NCBI GenBank assembly: GCA_008638375.1
Contig: CM018051.1
Coordinates: forward strand, 9,841,387-9,905,386
Length of the DNA: 64,000 bases
From: Nyssa sinensis
Taxonomy: Eukaryota > Streptophyta > Magnoliopsida > Cornales > Nyssaceae
Direction of reading: 5' to 3'
Each line of letters opens with the position of its first letter. Within the stretch, counting starts at the first letter, position 1. Positions 1-12,886 of the stretch are shown piece after piece. Made by a program: the position numbers and the translations under genes. A model generated the notes under the pieces. It was not told the DNA's origin. It searched no databases and saw nothing but the letters and a program-made list of their open reading frames with translations.

Positions 1-114
1 CTTGACTAGGTTTCGACATTGGTCGTACTGGTAGTGGTTAAAGCTGTTAAACGTCTCATATAGAGCTGGGTTGAATCTCAGTATCGACAACAATCCCTTT
101 GTTCGCAAGTACAT
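1..114 (-). CDS. Possible partial coding start, truncated by window edge
   Basis: Reading leftward from an ATG at 114-112, 38 codons stay open to the edge of the window. The predicted start, MYLRTKGLLSILRF, is basic and hydrophobic and lacks acidic residues, as in mitochondrial or plastid presequences. Upstream on the same strand are a CT-rich stretch (231-258) and a TATA-like run (about 136-150), which fits a 5' leader. The run is short and I do not recognise the protein, so this could be chance. Confidence 0.35.
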   Translation of the reverse strand, partial: MYLRTKGLLSILRFNPALYETFNSFNHYQYDQCRNLVK

Positions 115-225
115 CTGTGTTTGTCTCTCTGTGTATCTATATATAGAGTGAGAGAGATACAGTTTTAGAGAGACAGAACTGTGTCTAAACTGTAAACAGG
201 GTTCTAATTCTCAATCGGAAAATGG

Positions 226-263
<38 letters not shown>

Positions 264-1425
264 CAATCATAAGATGAATGTGTTGGGCCTGGGCTTAAAT
301 TTGGATCCGTAATGTCTGGTTGGGCTAAAGACTGTAGACCAACTCAAAAGATGCTTAGCCCAAATATCTATATATTTATATATTTATTTATTTATTTTAG
401 AAGGATCCCAAATAATTAAAGTCGGACTAATCTCCTTTTCTACATAGAGGGCCACCGTCTCGTAGATGGCTGGTCTCAGGAATGGAGATATTAAGAGTCG
501 ATCATGCAAATTTGAAAATAAGTCTCTTACAAGCAGTCATGCTCCACTCGACCAACTATTTGAAAATTTTCAAATATTTATTGTCTTTTATAAAATATTT
601 ATTATATTAATTTGACATGAACTATCAATTTTTAAAAAAAAATTATTAATTTTTTTTTTTTTGGTGATGAAGAATCCTTTGTGACTATAAAACAAATTTT
701 GGATACATACAATCACCCGAAACAAATATTTACTTAACACCATTAGAATTTATACAATTAATGTTTTATTAGTAATAGATTTCAAGATTGCCACAATTAT
801 TGAGATTGCCTTGTAGTGGATTTTCAGGTCTTTATGTGCTACATGTAACAAGATTTTTGTAACTTTGGTAATGGGTGGAAAAGTGGGGCACAAATGGGCT
901 GGGGCTAATTTTGTGGCTTACTGATGGACTTGCCCAAGTCCTTCACTCTAACCCCTTGGCTCACTATATTATAATGTTGGACATCCCGTGTTGCTAACAT
1001 TTTTTGTTAGTTAGTGATAATGTTGGACATCCCGCGTTGCTCACTCGAATTTACGGCATATACTTTGAGCTAGTTTGCCTAATACACGGCCCATTAGGAT
1101 TGGCACGACTCCCCACAAGCTGAAACAATGGGCCGGGCTTAACCTAATGGTTTTGAACATGGGTCTGATATGGCAAAATCCGTTTGGTGAGCCAGATGGG
1201 CACACATGGCCCGTTGGCCCGAATGGGCCGACTAAAACGGATAAAAACTTTTTCTTTGCAGTAAGAGGCTAAAAAAAGGTCCCCCACCTCAACCCGTTCC
1301 ATTATCATCCCTATCTCTCCTACTAAGAAATTGATTCAAGGTCAATCAATTTTCTCTCTCTTAAAAATGGAAAGAAAGAAAAGGTAAGAAGAAGAAAAAT
1401 CTACTTATTATATATATTTTCAATT
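115..1425. other. Intergenic, AT-rich, with a (GA)n tract
   Basis: No gene is supported here. A (GA)14 microsatellite lies at 231-258 and short AT tracts lie near 370-400. The stretch 1085-1240 is GC-richer and repeats variants of 'ggcccgtt' and 'gggccg', which looks like a transposon remnant. The short open frame there has no recognisable protein features. Confidence 0.5.
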
Positions 1426-2143
1426 GAGCAATGCTATTTGTATAAAAAATTTGAAAAAAAAGTTAGTGATAAGATAATATAGAAAAACTTCATACTAATT
1501 CAAATCAATTTCAAACATGTGACATAAATAATGCCATGTTGATACTCAATTTTAAATATAAACTACTAGTTCGTTTGGATAAGTATGAGTGAAAGGACAG
1601 AAGAGAAAAGTATTAGTTATGAGGGAAATAAAAGAATATGAGAGGAGAGAGTAATACCTCCTTTATGTTTGAATAACTAATGAAAGAAAAGGAGAGGAAA
1701 GACTAATATAATCTTTTCATCTTGTTTGGAAATAATAAATGAGAGAAAGGAAAGGAAAGGATTTTTTATTATTTTATTATTATACCTAGGATAGAGGTGT
1801 CATTTTTATTTTAATTTTTACAATTTTAAGGGTAATATAGATATTATTAAAAATTCATTAATTCCTTGTTTCATTTCCCTCAATTTCCTCACACTTTTGT
1901 AAGGATAACAAAATTGCTTAAATGAGGGTTAAGCTCTCCTTTCCTCTCCCTCCCTTTTCTTTCTAATTTTTAAAACAAACATGATATAAGCTCCCCTTCT
2001 TTCTCCTTCCCTTCCCTTTCTTTCCAATTCCTTCGATCCAAACATAGTGTATATGTCAGAATTTGATTTAAATGAGTATAGAGTTTTTCCATACTACTTT
2101 ATCACTGAACTTTTTTTCTAATTTTTTGTATTAAAATTTGCAT
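1426..2143. mobile_element. Nested TIR elements (outer foldback element with inner insertion)
   Basis: Sequence from 1426 (gagcaatgctatttg) to about 1515 is matched in inverted orientation by about 2052-2143, giving imperfect arms of about 90 bp. Inside lies a second inverted pair, with 'gtttggata' near 1571 facing 'atccaaaca' near 2036, bounding a purine-rich to pyrimidine-rich unit. The outer terminus resembles the end of the palindromic element at 60295-60466 (gagcaatgctata). No clear target duplication was found for the outer element. Confidence 0.6.
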
Positions 2144-4104
2144 CTTAAATAATATGACAGTAAATTATTAATAAAAAATAAATAATTATGTAAAACAACA
2201 CCAATAATTTAATAACACATATAATTTAGAATATAAATTTTGATACCGGACATTGAGCATTATTGTTTTCAATTTTGTGGTGTTGAACTTGGAACATTTT
2301 GAACCCAAACAAAAAAAAAAAAAGAGAACATTTTACTGCAATTATTGAAATTTTGGTCCAAATAGTTTTCCAGTACCTATTTTGTTAATTAAAGAACTTT
2401 GTGAATAAAAAATTTGGACCAAATCTATGGGGCCACATATTGAAAATGAGTGGTCAAATATGGAAAACTTAGACTGGATCCACACCCAAAAAAAAATCAA
2501 GTACAGTGTACTCTTCTCACTTTCTTTACTAAAAGAAGAAGAAGAAAAAAATACTAAAATATATATTTGAATTTAAAAATCAATCAAATATAGTAATTAT
2601 CATTATTTGTTGCTGACCTGCTCTCACCTACTCATGAAGGGGAATTCCATTTGCATTGCTTAATAAAATATTAATTTGAAAATGAGTTTAACAGACAATA
2701 AAAGGAATTATAATATTTAATTTCAGTGATAATTTTAGGTGAAGATTAAGTGTAAAGCAAGTGACCATTGATATTGTAAAATAGTATGATCTTACAATAA
2801 TTAGGATTCATGTCAAGATTATGTCAACTGTTTCTTAATTTGTTCATTACTATTTTAGTATTTTGTATTAGATAAATTATACTAATTTTTTCTGAAATTT
2901 TTGATAATTATATTAATTTTTTTGAGATTTTTGAAATTACACTAACCTCCTCTATTTTACCGACAAACTACAAATACTCTCTCCAACCATTTTTTTCTTT
3001 TAAAATAACAAAATTGTTTAATGCTTTCTTTTTTAAAAAAATTTTTACCAATTTTTTTGATTTTTTTCTTTTCAGATAAAAATTTATTAAAACCTTAAAT
3101 TTTTTTATATAAATTAAAAATACATTAATTATCATAAAATTTTTTATTTAAAATAAAAAAATTCAAAAATTTTAGAAAAAAAAAGTCAAAATTAAAAATA
3201 TATATATATATATAAAATAGACAATTTTGTTATTTTGAAGAAAAATTTGACTTAGAATGGAGTATAATTTGACTTCAGAGTATAATTTATCCTTTGTTAT
3301 TTTATTAATGTATCCATTACATAATATTTCATGTGTGTGTCTATATATATATATATAACTCAGTTATCTGCTATGAGGGAAGTCTGGAAGAAAGGAAAAG
3401 GTGGAATGCAAAAGCAGGGTGGAAACAGTTTCCTTCATTTGATCAGAAGGAAATTAAGGGTAAATAAAAGAAAAGGTGGAGGGGAAGTAAATCTCTTTGG
3501 GATCACCAAAATCAATAAATGGGCAGAAAAATGAGAAAGAGAAGGGAACTTGTTACATATACATTTCTGTTCTTGAAAGAAAAAAAAAAAGTGAGACTAA
3601 GCACTTCATTTATAATACAAGAGTAGGAGAACATATACATTTCTGTTCTTGCTTTGGAGAGGATTTGTAAATTTCCATCCCTTCATAGTGTATATTCTTT
3701 TTACAGTGCTTAAATTAAAAATAAATAAAAATGCAAAAAAAAAATTATTGATGAGAAAACAAAACAAGAGAGTTGCGAAATACAACAATAAAAAGGAAAA
3801 AAAAAAAGTGCTATAAGCATCAAAAAAGAGAAAATCTGCAAATAGCACCTTCTAAAAGGTTAACGACCAATAATTATAAGTTGATATTTGTATAATATTT
3901 TAAAAATAAATAAATAAATATTATATGCATGAGAGTTTATGATTGGTGGTGGGACTATTGAGCCGGCCTACCTTTAAATCAGGAGTCATCTCAACACCTC
4001 AAGTTGGTTAGCAATAGATTCATTGTGCTTAGATTTTGAATGAAATTAAACACATAGCCATTGGACTGGGATTACAATTGGCATGAAGTGATGGAAGCTT
4101 GAGA

Positions 4105-4138
<34 letters not shown>

Positions 4139-6180
4139 ACTCTGATATAGACCACAAAGGGTATATTAATGAATATTAATTGGCAAGAGGACAGATTATT
4201 GAGGCTCCTACACTCTCTGATGCATGCACATTCCTTGGAAGCCAAAAAATAGTGTAGTTGAATTAAATAGAAAAGTGGAGGTAATATGTTATAATTAATA
4301 TTGTTGGGTCATCATTATTGCAGAAATCTTCATGTCTGCTTGGGTTTGTCATTATTTTTTAGGCATTCTAGTTACAATGCATGACAAGTGGACAAGTTTT
4401 GGAAAGACTCATTATTTTTTATGACCGATGAAAATTATATTGTTTTTCAGGATTTGGTTATGCAGAGACCATACCACTTGTATATATATATATATATATA
4501 TATATATGGGCATTACCTAATCAATATTGTTTTATTAACTTATATAGTTAAAGGGCAGGCGCTAGTATTATAATAAAAAAGACTACTCTCTCATTTTATG
4601 TTTTTAGAAGATCGATAGGTCACCATCACCATTCAAGTGGCTCGAGTTAATGATTTTGTCGTGACATTTATAATATTCAAAATTAAGATGACCAACTGCC
4701 ACACCCTTAAATTCCAAAAGCCCTTACTGGCAATCATCATTATTACAAACACATGTATATATACCTACGTGTGCGTATTTGTATGATAGTATTGCTTAAA
4801 ATAAATAAAATTTATATTTTATTCAACATAAAAAGTACTATTATGAGTATTATTTACAATCAATCACAAGATAATTTCTCGATATGAATCTCCTTAGAAA
4901 CTTATCCTGGGAGCAATAACCAACAATTCAACATTTGATTGAAACGGCATACTTTAGTTTAAGAAATTTGAAATCTTGACATTTTTTATACAGAGAAATA
5001 TGATAAGTCATTATGTCACTCAAAATTTTGGCATAAAAAAAATTGTTTACTTGGTTATTTCAACTTTTTTATATCATTATTGATGTCACTTCAAAAATGT
5101 GATGTTTTCATATGAGAAATTTTAATGTTAGATATATGCGTGCAGGCAAGTTTATAATTTTTTTTAATAGCATTTTTCTTTTATTTTTCTTATTTCATTG
5201 GTAAATATGATTGAAACTATCCTAATTTGATAAAAAAATAAATAAAATATATAAAGAGGGACGTGTTTGACAGTTTTTTTTAAAAAAAACACTCCCCGTT
5301 ATAAATTGGTTATTGTCAATTTAATGTTGGTAGATTGCACAAGCTGTTTTAATTTACAGCTATGTATACTTTACCAATTATCAATTATGCATTGATTCTC
5401 TCTCATGTCTCCACCTTTTGAGTCTTTGGTGTCAGAATAATGTGGAAAAGGCTATCAGTTCAATAATCAGTGTTAGACTCGCAACTCCAATATCAACTTC
5501 TGACTATTATCTATTTTTATCTGTCAGTCTATTAATTAATTTAAATTTTTAATTATTGATAAGTCTTTATAAATTTTTAAGTTTAAAAGACGTCTTTTAT
5601 TTAAAAGTGTCTTGCGACATTTTTATAAGTCCATAATAAACATTGAATGTGGAATGTCAATATCCATCTTTTGGCACAAATAAGATCGTGACTCTGATAT
5701 CATATTAGATGTGTTACATATTCTCCGTTTAAAAATATTATCTACTTTGATATGTCAGTTCACTAATAAATCAAAATCTCTAATATAATAATAAAACATC
5801 TTTTAAACATGTTACGAGTTATTTTTATAAATTTATCATAGACATTGCAGATATCAGACTAGAACAATCATAATCTTAAAATAGCTTGTCATTAAGATGG
5901 TCTTTGTACAATCAGCGTGGTCCAACATATCCATGGCATTTGTCACTAAACATGCAGACACAGTCAAAAGATTTTAGACCTTACATAAGCCGTGGCAGCG
6001 AAAAAACAGGTGTTGCAAAGCCTCGCAAACATGTCCAAAAATGACCAACATGACTGATGCACCATCTCCATCCAAAATAATTACACAAAGAAAAAGAACA
6101 GAAACTGTGAGACAATAATGAGCAATAAATAAATAGAAGCAGTTAAGATTCACTTGATTCGTGCATATATAAACCATCTA
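2144..6180. other. AT-rich intergenic region with microsatellites
   Basis: No gene is supported. It holds (TA)n tracts at 3342-3355, 4107-4136 and 4481-4507, long A/T homopolymers, and two related diverged blocks at about 5500-5640 and 5740-5850. Both blocks contain variants of 'attatctactttgat' followed by 'gtcagt', suggesting an old duplicated repeat. Short open frames here are low-complexity. Confidence 0.5.
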
Positions 6181-6573
6181 TATCTTCTTCTTCCATTTGG
6201 CTAATGGATGTTTTAGGCTATTAGATTTGTGAAGTTTGCTTTTTAAAAGTAGAAGTGTTTTTTTTCCCTGATATCTGATGAGTTATATATAATTTCATTT
6301 TGTTTGCATGTATAAACATTTAGCTTCAGCTTTCTGGTGGAGTGAGGAATCTTTCAAACCATCTTCTTTACCCGTTTGGAATGATTTGGTTATTGGTTTA
6401 CTATGTTAGATTGGTGGGTTTGTTTTTCAAAAACTCTTTTCATTGCTGATCCTAAGCAAAATGAAGGTGGCATGATCATTTTCATCAATTGGGTTCAAAG
6501 GGTACTTTGTTTTATGTACTGAGGTTTTTGGGTTTTTCCATAAAAGTGATTTTGATTTGATTTCTGTGTGAGA
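6181..6573 (+). promoter_or_regulatory. 5' leader / promoter-proximal region of MTP8
   Basis: This stretch precedes the MTP8 start codon and holds no other feature. A leader of this kind is expected here, but no transcription start or TATA box can be fixed from sequence alone. No iron-deficiency or Mn-responsive element was recognised with confidence. Confidence 0.35.
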
Positions 6574-9500
6574 ATGGATGTGAAAACGCCATTGTTGTCC
6601 AGGGAAGGTCCAAAGTTCAACCAAATTCGTACCTCAGTTGGTTCTCTCAAATCTGATTTCTTCTCTAAATTGCCGGACAAGGTTCGGTCTGGCCTTGATC
6701 CTGAGGTCCCTTTTCATGTTGACCTTTCTAAAACCACTGGTTTAATCGAAGGTAAACCTCACAATCTCTATGTCGCCATGTTTGTTTTCATTTTTTTGTG
6801 CAAAATTATTAAATAATAATTTGTAAAACATCAGTTGAGGGACTTTACACTGAAGGTAGGTTAGAATCTGTCCATGTTTTCTTGTTATAGGGACAGCATA
6901 CTTATTCTTCCTTTCTTGTTAGACCATTTTCAACGGTTAACCAATTTTTCACTCAAATTTGAGTAAAAATTGTTGTATATATATTTTTCCAACAAAAATT
7001 TGATTAAAAGCTTCATTTGGTATGGAACTTTCCAATAGTCACTTAAATTTTTACTCAAATCTATTTTAAATATTCCCACCTTATTCCAAAAGCTTCTTTA
7101 TTTCATTAAGTAAAAATTTGATATAATGAACAGTATTTTGCTAATTTGAGTAAAAATAGACTTGATATGGATTTGGTTAAACCATTGGAGAGGTGTTTTT
7201 GATAATTTTTACTCAAATTTAAATTTGGTATGAAATTTGGTTAACCATTGGAGATGCTTATGTGAGTCTCTCTCTCTTTTATGCTGTGTTCAAACGCCTT
7301 TTGTACCTTGCCTTAATATGTATTATAAGTGTATTTAAAGATGAGACTCTAATTCATATGTGTCATTTATGAACACCCCAATTATGAAAGAAGAAAAGCA
7401 AGTTATGTGAAAACAAATTAATATATAAGAAGAGAAGCTAATATGTTTCTTCTCTCATTAATTTATTGTCTTGTTTGATATAGAAGGAAATATTAATATT
7501 TCACATAGAAAAATATAGTTTAAATAGATCTATATACACAATCCTTAATTGCCTTTTCCTGCTATAATTTTAAAGGAATCACAGTAATCTGGAATTGCAT
7601 CCATTTTAGTTTATTGAGTGATGATTTTGAATATATCATTTTTGTATTGACATTCATTTAGGTTCAGATTCTTTCTAATTCTATTGATTGATGATTAAAC
7701 ATTAAATGGAGATATACTGTTTCTTTTCTCTCAGCTGTATCTTGTTTCTCTCTTTGTCTATATATTTCCTGTTAATTTTTGTCAGGGGAGAAAGAATACT
7801 ATGAAAAACAATTTGCCACCTTGAAGTCTTTTGAGGAAGTTGACTCTTTAGATTCATCCAATGTAATTGATGAAGTGCGAGATCGTGCAGAACAAGACCA
7901 ACATGAAAGAGCAATGAACATTTCTAACTGGGCAAATATTTTTTTACTTGGATTTAAGGTAATCTATATTTTCCTTTCTCTAGAATTCTGAAAATTTTAA
8001 TGCATGATCCGGGAGGTTTTCTTGTTCTGATGAATTCATCTGCTCTTCATAGCATTTTGATGTTGCTATTTCCCTTTTTTCATTACTTGAAACAGGTACA
8101 TTTAGTATTTTATAAGCATGATACTTCATCATCATCTTTCAAATGAATTGGGATTGAAGTGTGGTTTATTTAAGAATTGAACGAATGTTTATTACAAACT
8201 GCAGATTTATGCGACAGTAAAGAGTGGATCCTTGGCCATTGCAGCATCAACACTAGACTCTCTGCTTGATCTTATGGCCGGTGGCATTCTTTGGTTCACG
8301 CACTTGTCAATGAAAAACATAAACATTTACAAATACCCTATTGGGAAATTGAGAGTGCAACCAGTAGGCATTATCATCTTTGCCGCTGTCATGGCTACTC
8401 TTGGTATGTTGTTGTGCCCTTATCTGTTCTCAATTTGCAGTTCCTTAGCCAAGTTAATGTTGAGGTGGGTATTGTCTTTTGTGCTTGCTCACACCTTTTT
8501 TAAGATCCATTAATCTTCAACCCCATGTTCTCAAAGTGAATATTTCCTCTATGAATTCAATTTATGCCTTCACCACCAATCTTGTTAACTGCAGAATATT
8601 GGAAAAGCTAACTAGTGAAAATCAAACTATGCCACGTTTGAAATTTACATGTTTTATAATCTAGACAATTAAGTATATCACAATTATCTTAAAAGTGTAT
8701 GAAATTAGCTTTAAAAGTCAAGAAAATGTACGATTTCTCCTTCACATGGTTGATTCATGATTGGACAAACAGAAAATACTTCCAAAAATTTTCCAGGAAT
8801 TTGAAACGAAAAAGTACAATTCCATTTTTTATTTCTTTTTGCAGACTTAAATGGTTCAACACAGAAGTAAATAGCATCATGGAAATCCTAGAAAGCTAAA
8901 AATTTTCTGGAATATTTTAAGTTATGAAGAGTCTTGGAAGGTCTCTTGATAATTATATAGTAATTGCAGTGACACAATAGACACTTCATATTTACGCAGG
9001 CTTTCAAGTGCTGATCCAGGCTGCAGAACAACTGATTAAAGATGAACCATCTGACAAGATGACTTCAGAGCAATTGGTTTGGTTATTTTCAATTATGCTG
9101 ACGGCTACCGGAGTAAAACTTGTGCTTTGGATTTACTGCAGAAGTTCAGGAAACAAGATTGTCCGTGCATATGCAAAGGTTTATACTAATTTAAAGTTCA
9201 TGAGTAGATGTATATATATACTTTGTGTAGTCCATTTGTTTAGCATTAACTCTACTTGAAAATTTATTTATTATCATGACAAAATGATTACCAGGATCAT
9301 TATTTCGATGTGGTGACAAATGTAGTTGGTTTGGTTGCTGCTGTTCTTGGTGATAAATTCTATTGGTGGATTGACCCTGCTGGTGCTATTGTCCTTGCTG
9401 TTTATACAATTGCAAATTGGTCTGGAACTGTAATAGAAAATGCAGGTGACTTCTCTCCCTCTCTATAAGTTACAGCACACTCACTACTGCTTATGTTTTG

Positions 9501-10739
9501 TGATTATATAATCAGTTCAGAAAGGAAACAAGTAGACTCTCTTTATAATAATTTCATCAATCCCTATAATTTCATGTCTCATTGTATTGTCCCATGTGTT
9601 AGGGAACTCCTTGAAGTACCCCTAGACTTTATGTAGTGTCATGGTGTGCAAGTTTACACCTAGGTTCTCTCCTGCCCCTCCTAGGTACCATATAGTCCTT
9701 GTCAAAAAAGAAAAGTTTAAAACACTCAAAATTTATCCTGTTTATCAAATATATGCAGTTTACAACACCCGGGGTTAGCTCGGTTGGTAAGACCTTAAGG
9801 ATAATGGATTATATCCCCAAAAGGTCTCAAGTTTGAGTCACACCAAAGGGCGTACCTTGTCTTACCAATATGCAGGTCTTACCCGACATCTGCTTCTTGG
9901 AGGTGTGGTTGTGTATCTGGAGTTTGGCAGGTTTACGTGATCAATTTTTTTCTTTTAAATAAAAAAAAAAAAGACATTTTTTGCCTTGTGAAAATTTAGA
10001 TGTGATAAGGGAAATACTTTTTCCCCTCACAGAGTAAATTTTTTTCTAGTAAAAGGTATATGTTTTCTATGCTTGTGATATGTCTACTATATATTTACTA
10101 GTTGTCCCTTCATGCAGTTTCCCTTGTTGGACAATCAGCTCCTCCAGAAGTTCTGCAGAAACTCACATACCTGGTCCTAAGGCACCATTCTCAAATCAAA
10201 CGCGTTGACACAGTCCGAGCCTACACCTTTGGTGTTCTCTATTTTGTCGAGGTTAGCTGATTCAATTGCCTTAATGATCTTTAAAGGCTTGCTATACCTT
10301 TTTTTTTCTGTCAATCTTGGCAACAGCATGACACAGCACATAGGCAGGTGGTGTTTCTTGGATGCTCAAATAATATTAGGTGTATTGTTGTGAAATTTTA
10401 CTTAACTAATACATACATATATATATATATATATATGTATGTGTTTGTGTGTGTATAAAAGAAAGGTGATATTAGGACTCAAGTAAAGGTGTAACTTGAT
10501 CATTTTGCTTACTAATTTTTCATTTTCTGATTAGTCCTTTCACCTTCTATGAAAAACAGGTTGACATAGAACTGCCAGAAGATTTACCATTGAAAGAAGC
10601 CCATGCAATTGGAGAATCACTGCAAATTAAGATTGAAGAACTCCCGGAAGTTGAGCGGGCATTTGTTCACCTTGATTACGAGTGTGACCACAAGCCAGAG
10701 CACTCTGTTCTCAGCAGACTTCCCAACAGCCAGCCCTGA
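6574..10739 (+). CDS. MTP8: MTP8-type cation diffusion facilitator (manganese transporter)
   Basis: This is a membrane transporter of the cation diffusion facilitator family, Mn-CDF group 8. Characterised plant members load Mn2+ (and Fe2+ in some cases) into the vacuole in exchange for protons. Seven exons join in frame at 6574-6751, 7786-7958, 8205-8403, 9000-9178, 9295-9445, 10118-10251 and 10560-10739, all with GT-AG borders, giving 397 residues. The start is ATG 6574 (MDVKTPLLS), which matches the usual MTP8 N-terminus. Both Mn-CDF metal-site motifs are present: D135-SLL-D139 in the second predicted helix and D244-HYF-D248 in the fifth. The cytoplasmic C-terminal domain is complete and ends in the MTP8-typical tail [11 protein letters not shown]. 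No frameshift or stop was seen. Assignment rests on near-continuous similarity to remembered Arabidopsis-type MTP8. Substrate and location are inferred from the family. Confidence 0.95.
6922..7257. mobile_element. PIF/Harbinger-like MITE in MTP8 intron 1
   Basis: The 336-bp unit is flanked by TTA on both sides (6919-6921 and 7258-7260), the usual 3-bp target duplication of PIF/Harbinger elements. The ends are inverted copies: left 'caacggttaacca' and right, read in reverse, 'caatggttaacca'. The similarity continues inward through 'aaatttgagtaaaaatt'. It carries no coding capacity. Confidence 0.8.
9765..9975 (+). mobile_element. tRNA-derived SINE in MTP8 intron 5
   Basis: A box A-like motif (ttagctcggttggtaag, about 9775) is followed about 45 bp later by a box B-like motif (ggtctcaagtttgagtc, 9823-9839). 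The unit ends in a T-rich then A-rich tail (about 9945-9973). This is the layout of a plant SINE with a tRNA-related head. No tRNA cloverleaf with an intact anticodon arm is present, so it is not called a tRNA gene. Target duplications were not resolved. Confidence 0.65.
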
Positions 10740-11134
10740 TTTAAAGAGTGTCCATTGTCTTTGACACTCTGATCATTACCACAGCTGAGAAATGACCCCC
10801 CTTTTTAAATTCAATAGGAAGATATATGCATAAAAAAAACACAAGAGTCTGCAGTTAGAGGACAGGCAATGTCAAGGGTAACAACAGGAATGCTTTGGTT
10901 TGAATTAGAATGTCAATTGCAAGTTCTTAGGTGGCATGTTGCATTTATCAGTGTCCTGATCATTTATGTCATGAATTCCCTGCATGTGGATTGGGTTTGA
11001 GTTGAAAAGGGACAGTTTTTTGTTTTAAGGGTCAAAAACTATAGCTATGAATTCACATTTTAAGTTATTTTTGAGTGATCTCTGTCAATTAAAGCATTTG
11101 TTTTTTTTTTTTTCCCGAGACATAGTTACACATA
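10740..11134 (+). other. MTP8 3' untranslated region and downstream spacer
   Basis: This AT-rich sequence directly follows the MTP8 stop. It probably holds the 3' UTR and poly(A) site. Several AATAAA-like words occur in the neighbourhood, but none can be singled out. Confidence 0.4.
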
Positions 11135-11690
11135 TGGCATATGATTAAATAATTTTTTCAAATTTCAAATACAATAAATTTTTACCTAACCCAAGTGATT
11201 TTACTTTGATTTAACCTAACTCATGCAGTTTTTTAACTATTTTTCAAACTCGTGCTATTTTTAAAATCACATCTTTAATATGCCATTTATTGTTAATTTT
11301 GTAATAGAATCATATCTTAAAAATGCGAGTAAATCGCATCTTGAATATGCGATTTTAAAAATAACATAGGTTTGATTGATGTTTTTGAAATCGCATAAAA
11401 CATAACATGGGTTTGGTTTCCAAATCCACGGGTTTGGTTGATTTCTCATTTTTTAAAAATTACATCTTAAAAATGTAATTTCAAACTCGTATTTTAAAGA
11501 TGCATTTATGTTTCAGAATTAACAATATATTTGTATCTTGAAAATACTGATTTCAAAAAAAATAAATTTGAGAAATAATTAAAAAAATTACATGAATCAG
11601 GTTAAATCAAATAAAAACTACGTGGAAGGGTAGGTAAAAAATTCTCAAATACAATATGACAATTTTCATATGGCTAAACTTTGTTGGCCA
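11135..11690. mobile_element. Foldback / MITE-like element with long imperfect arms
   Basis: The left arm (about 11135-11260) contains 'caaatacaataaa', 'tttttacctaaccc' and 'ttgatttaacct'. The right arm (about 11560-11690) contains the reverse complements in mirror order: 'aggttaaatcaaa', 'gggtaggtaaaaaa' and 'tcaaatacaatat'. The centre holds short repeats of 'aaatcgcat'. It is non-coding, and superfamily and target duplication are unresolved. Confidence 0.55.
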
Positions 11691-12192
11691 TTTTTATTTC
11701 ATGACACCTAAACTTTCTATAAATCACCATTTCTAGAGCTTTATCCTTCATATTTTCAAAGTTGCGTCTTTTTTTTTTATGGAGTCCATCAAATCAGATG
11801 CTCTCATTAACAATTGGCGCCTGTTTGGCCCAGCAGCCTGAGATGCTTTTTTGGCGCTGTGAAGTTTGTGATGAGGCCACTCCACCAAACGGTGTCTTAG
11901 TATTCTCTCAACACTTCACATAACCTTGCTACAAAACTTGTCAATAAATCAACTTGATCATAAAAAAAATAATAATAATAATAATAATTTTTTGATTCTC
12001 TTCTTTTGGTGGACGGTTTAAAATTCTGTTGCCTCTCATTAAATGTCTAATATTTGAAAAATTTTTTGCTTGCAACTGTTGAGATTATTTCAATCGTACC
12101 TCACTTTATTTCAGTGATTAGATATCTAAAACATATTTTATCGCAACTGGTAGATTAGATTAAGTTAATTGTGTTTTATCTTCCTCTTTCTC

Positions 12193-12687
12193 GTAAGAAC
12201 ACGCGAACACAGACATTTCTCAAAAAAGTAGTATAAATATATATATATATATATATATTATGACCATAATATTATTTTAATTCTAATTGACATAAAAATA
12301 CATAAATCTTAAAAATACTATTAAGATATTAAAATAACAAAATCATTAAATAAAAATTTAAAATTTTTTTATCTAATCAATCATTAATGATTAAGTTCTA
12401 AAATAAATTTACTAACTACTACATAGAATATATATATATATATATGTATATATATAACTCAAAAAAACAGAGAAAAAAAGGTGAAAAAAAAATCTATAAA
12501 AAAAATAAGAACTTATGTGTGTTAACATGTTTTAAAGTGTCCATATCGTGTCTGGAACTTGTCTGGAATTTAGAAAAGTTATAAATTTTGGACATTTTTT
12601 TCGTATGTCTAACACGTGTTTGAAAATGTCCAAAAATATTGGTATTCAATACGTGTCCAATACGGATATGTGAACCTACTTCATAAG
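12193..12687 (-). mobile_element. hAT-like MITE with GTGTCC repeats, copy 3 (decayed)
   Basis: This is a reverse-orientation, diverged copy of the elements at 21204-21570 and 24752-25374. Its outer ends (gtaagaacacgcgaacac on the left, cttcataag on the right) correspond to the shared TIR. The interior shows the same AT-rich core read backwards (12260-12360) and scattered 'gtgtcc'/'acacgtgt' words. No target duplication is visible, which fits its greater age. Confidence 0.6.
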
Positions 12688-12886
12688 ATATTATAGCATA
12701 TATGCAGGTGTCCTTGTTTTTCAAAATAAGCTAATTGAAAATGTAGGACATGAATATTGACAACTGCATACTCTGAGATGGTGAAATTTGTAGATGAACC
12801 TAGATTTTTACCTTGCTGTTTTGAAGTTTATGGAAAAGGATTTGGAGGAGTAAATTTCCTTCTCCAAAAGAATCCTAGTATAATTT

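Noticed and set aside
1075..1272. Small protein gene of 65 codons
   Set aside because: The composition comes from GC-rich transposon-like sequence; no leader, splice or domain evidence.
9775..9850. tRNA gene in MTP8 intron 5
   Set aside because: Box A and B are present but the arms do not form a cloverleaf, and a SINE body and tail follow.
11800..11920. MITE bounded by 'ctgtttggcc' and 'caccaaacgg'
   Set aside because: The possible ends match for only a few bases and no target duplication was found.
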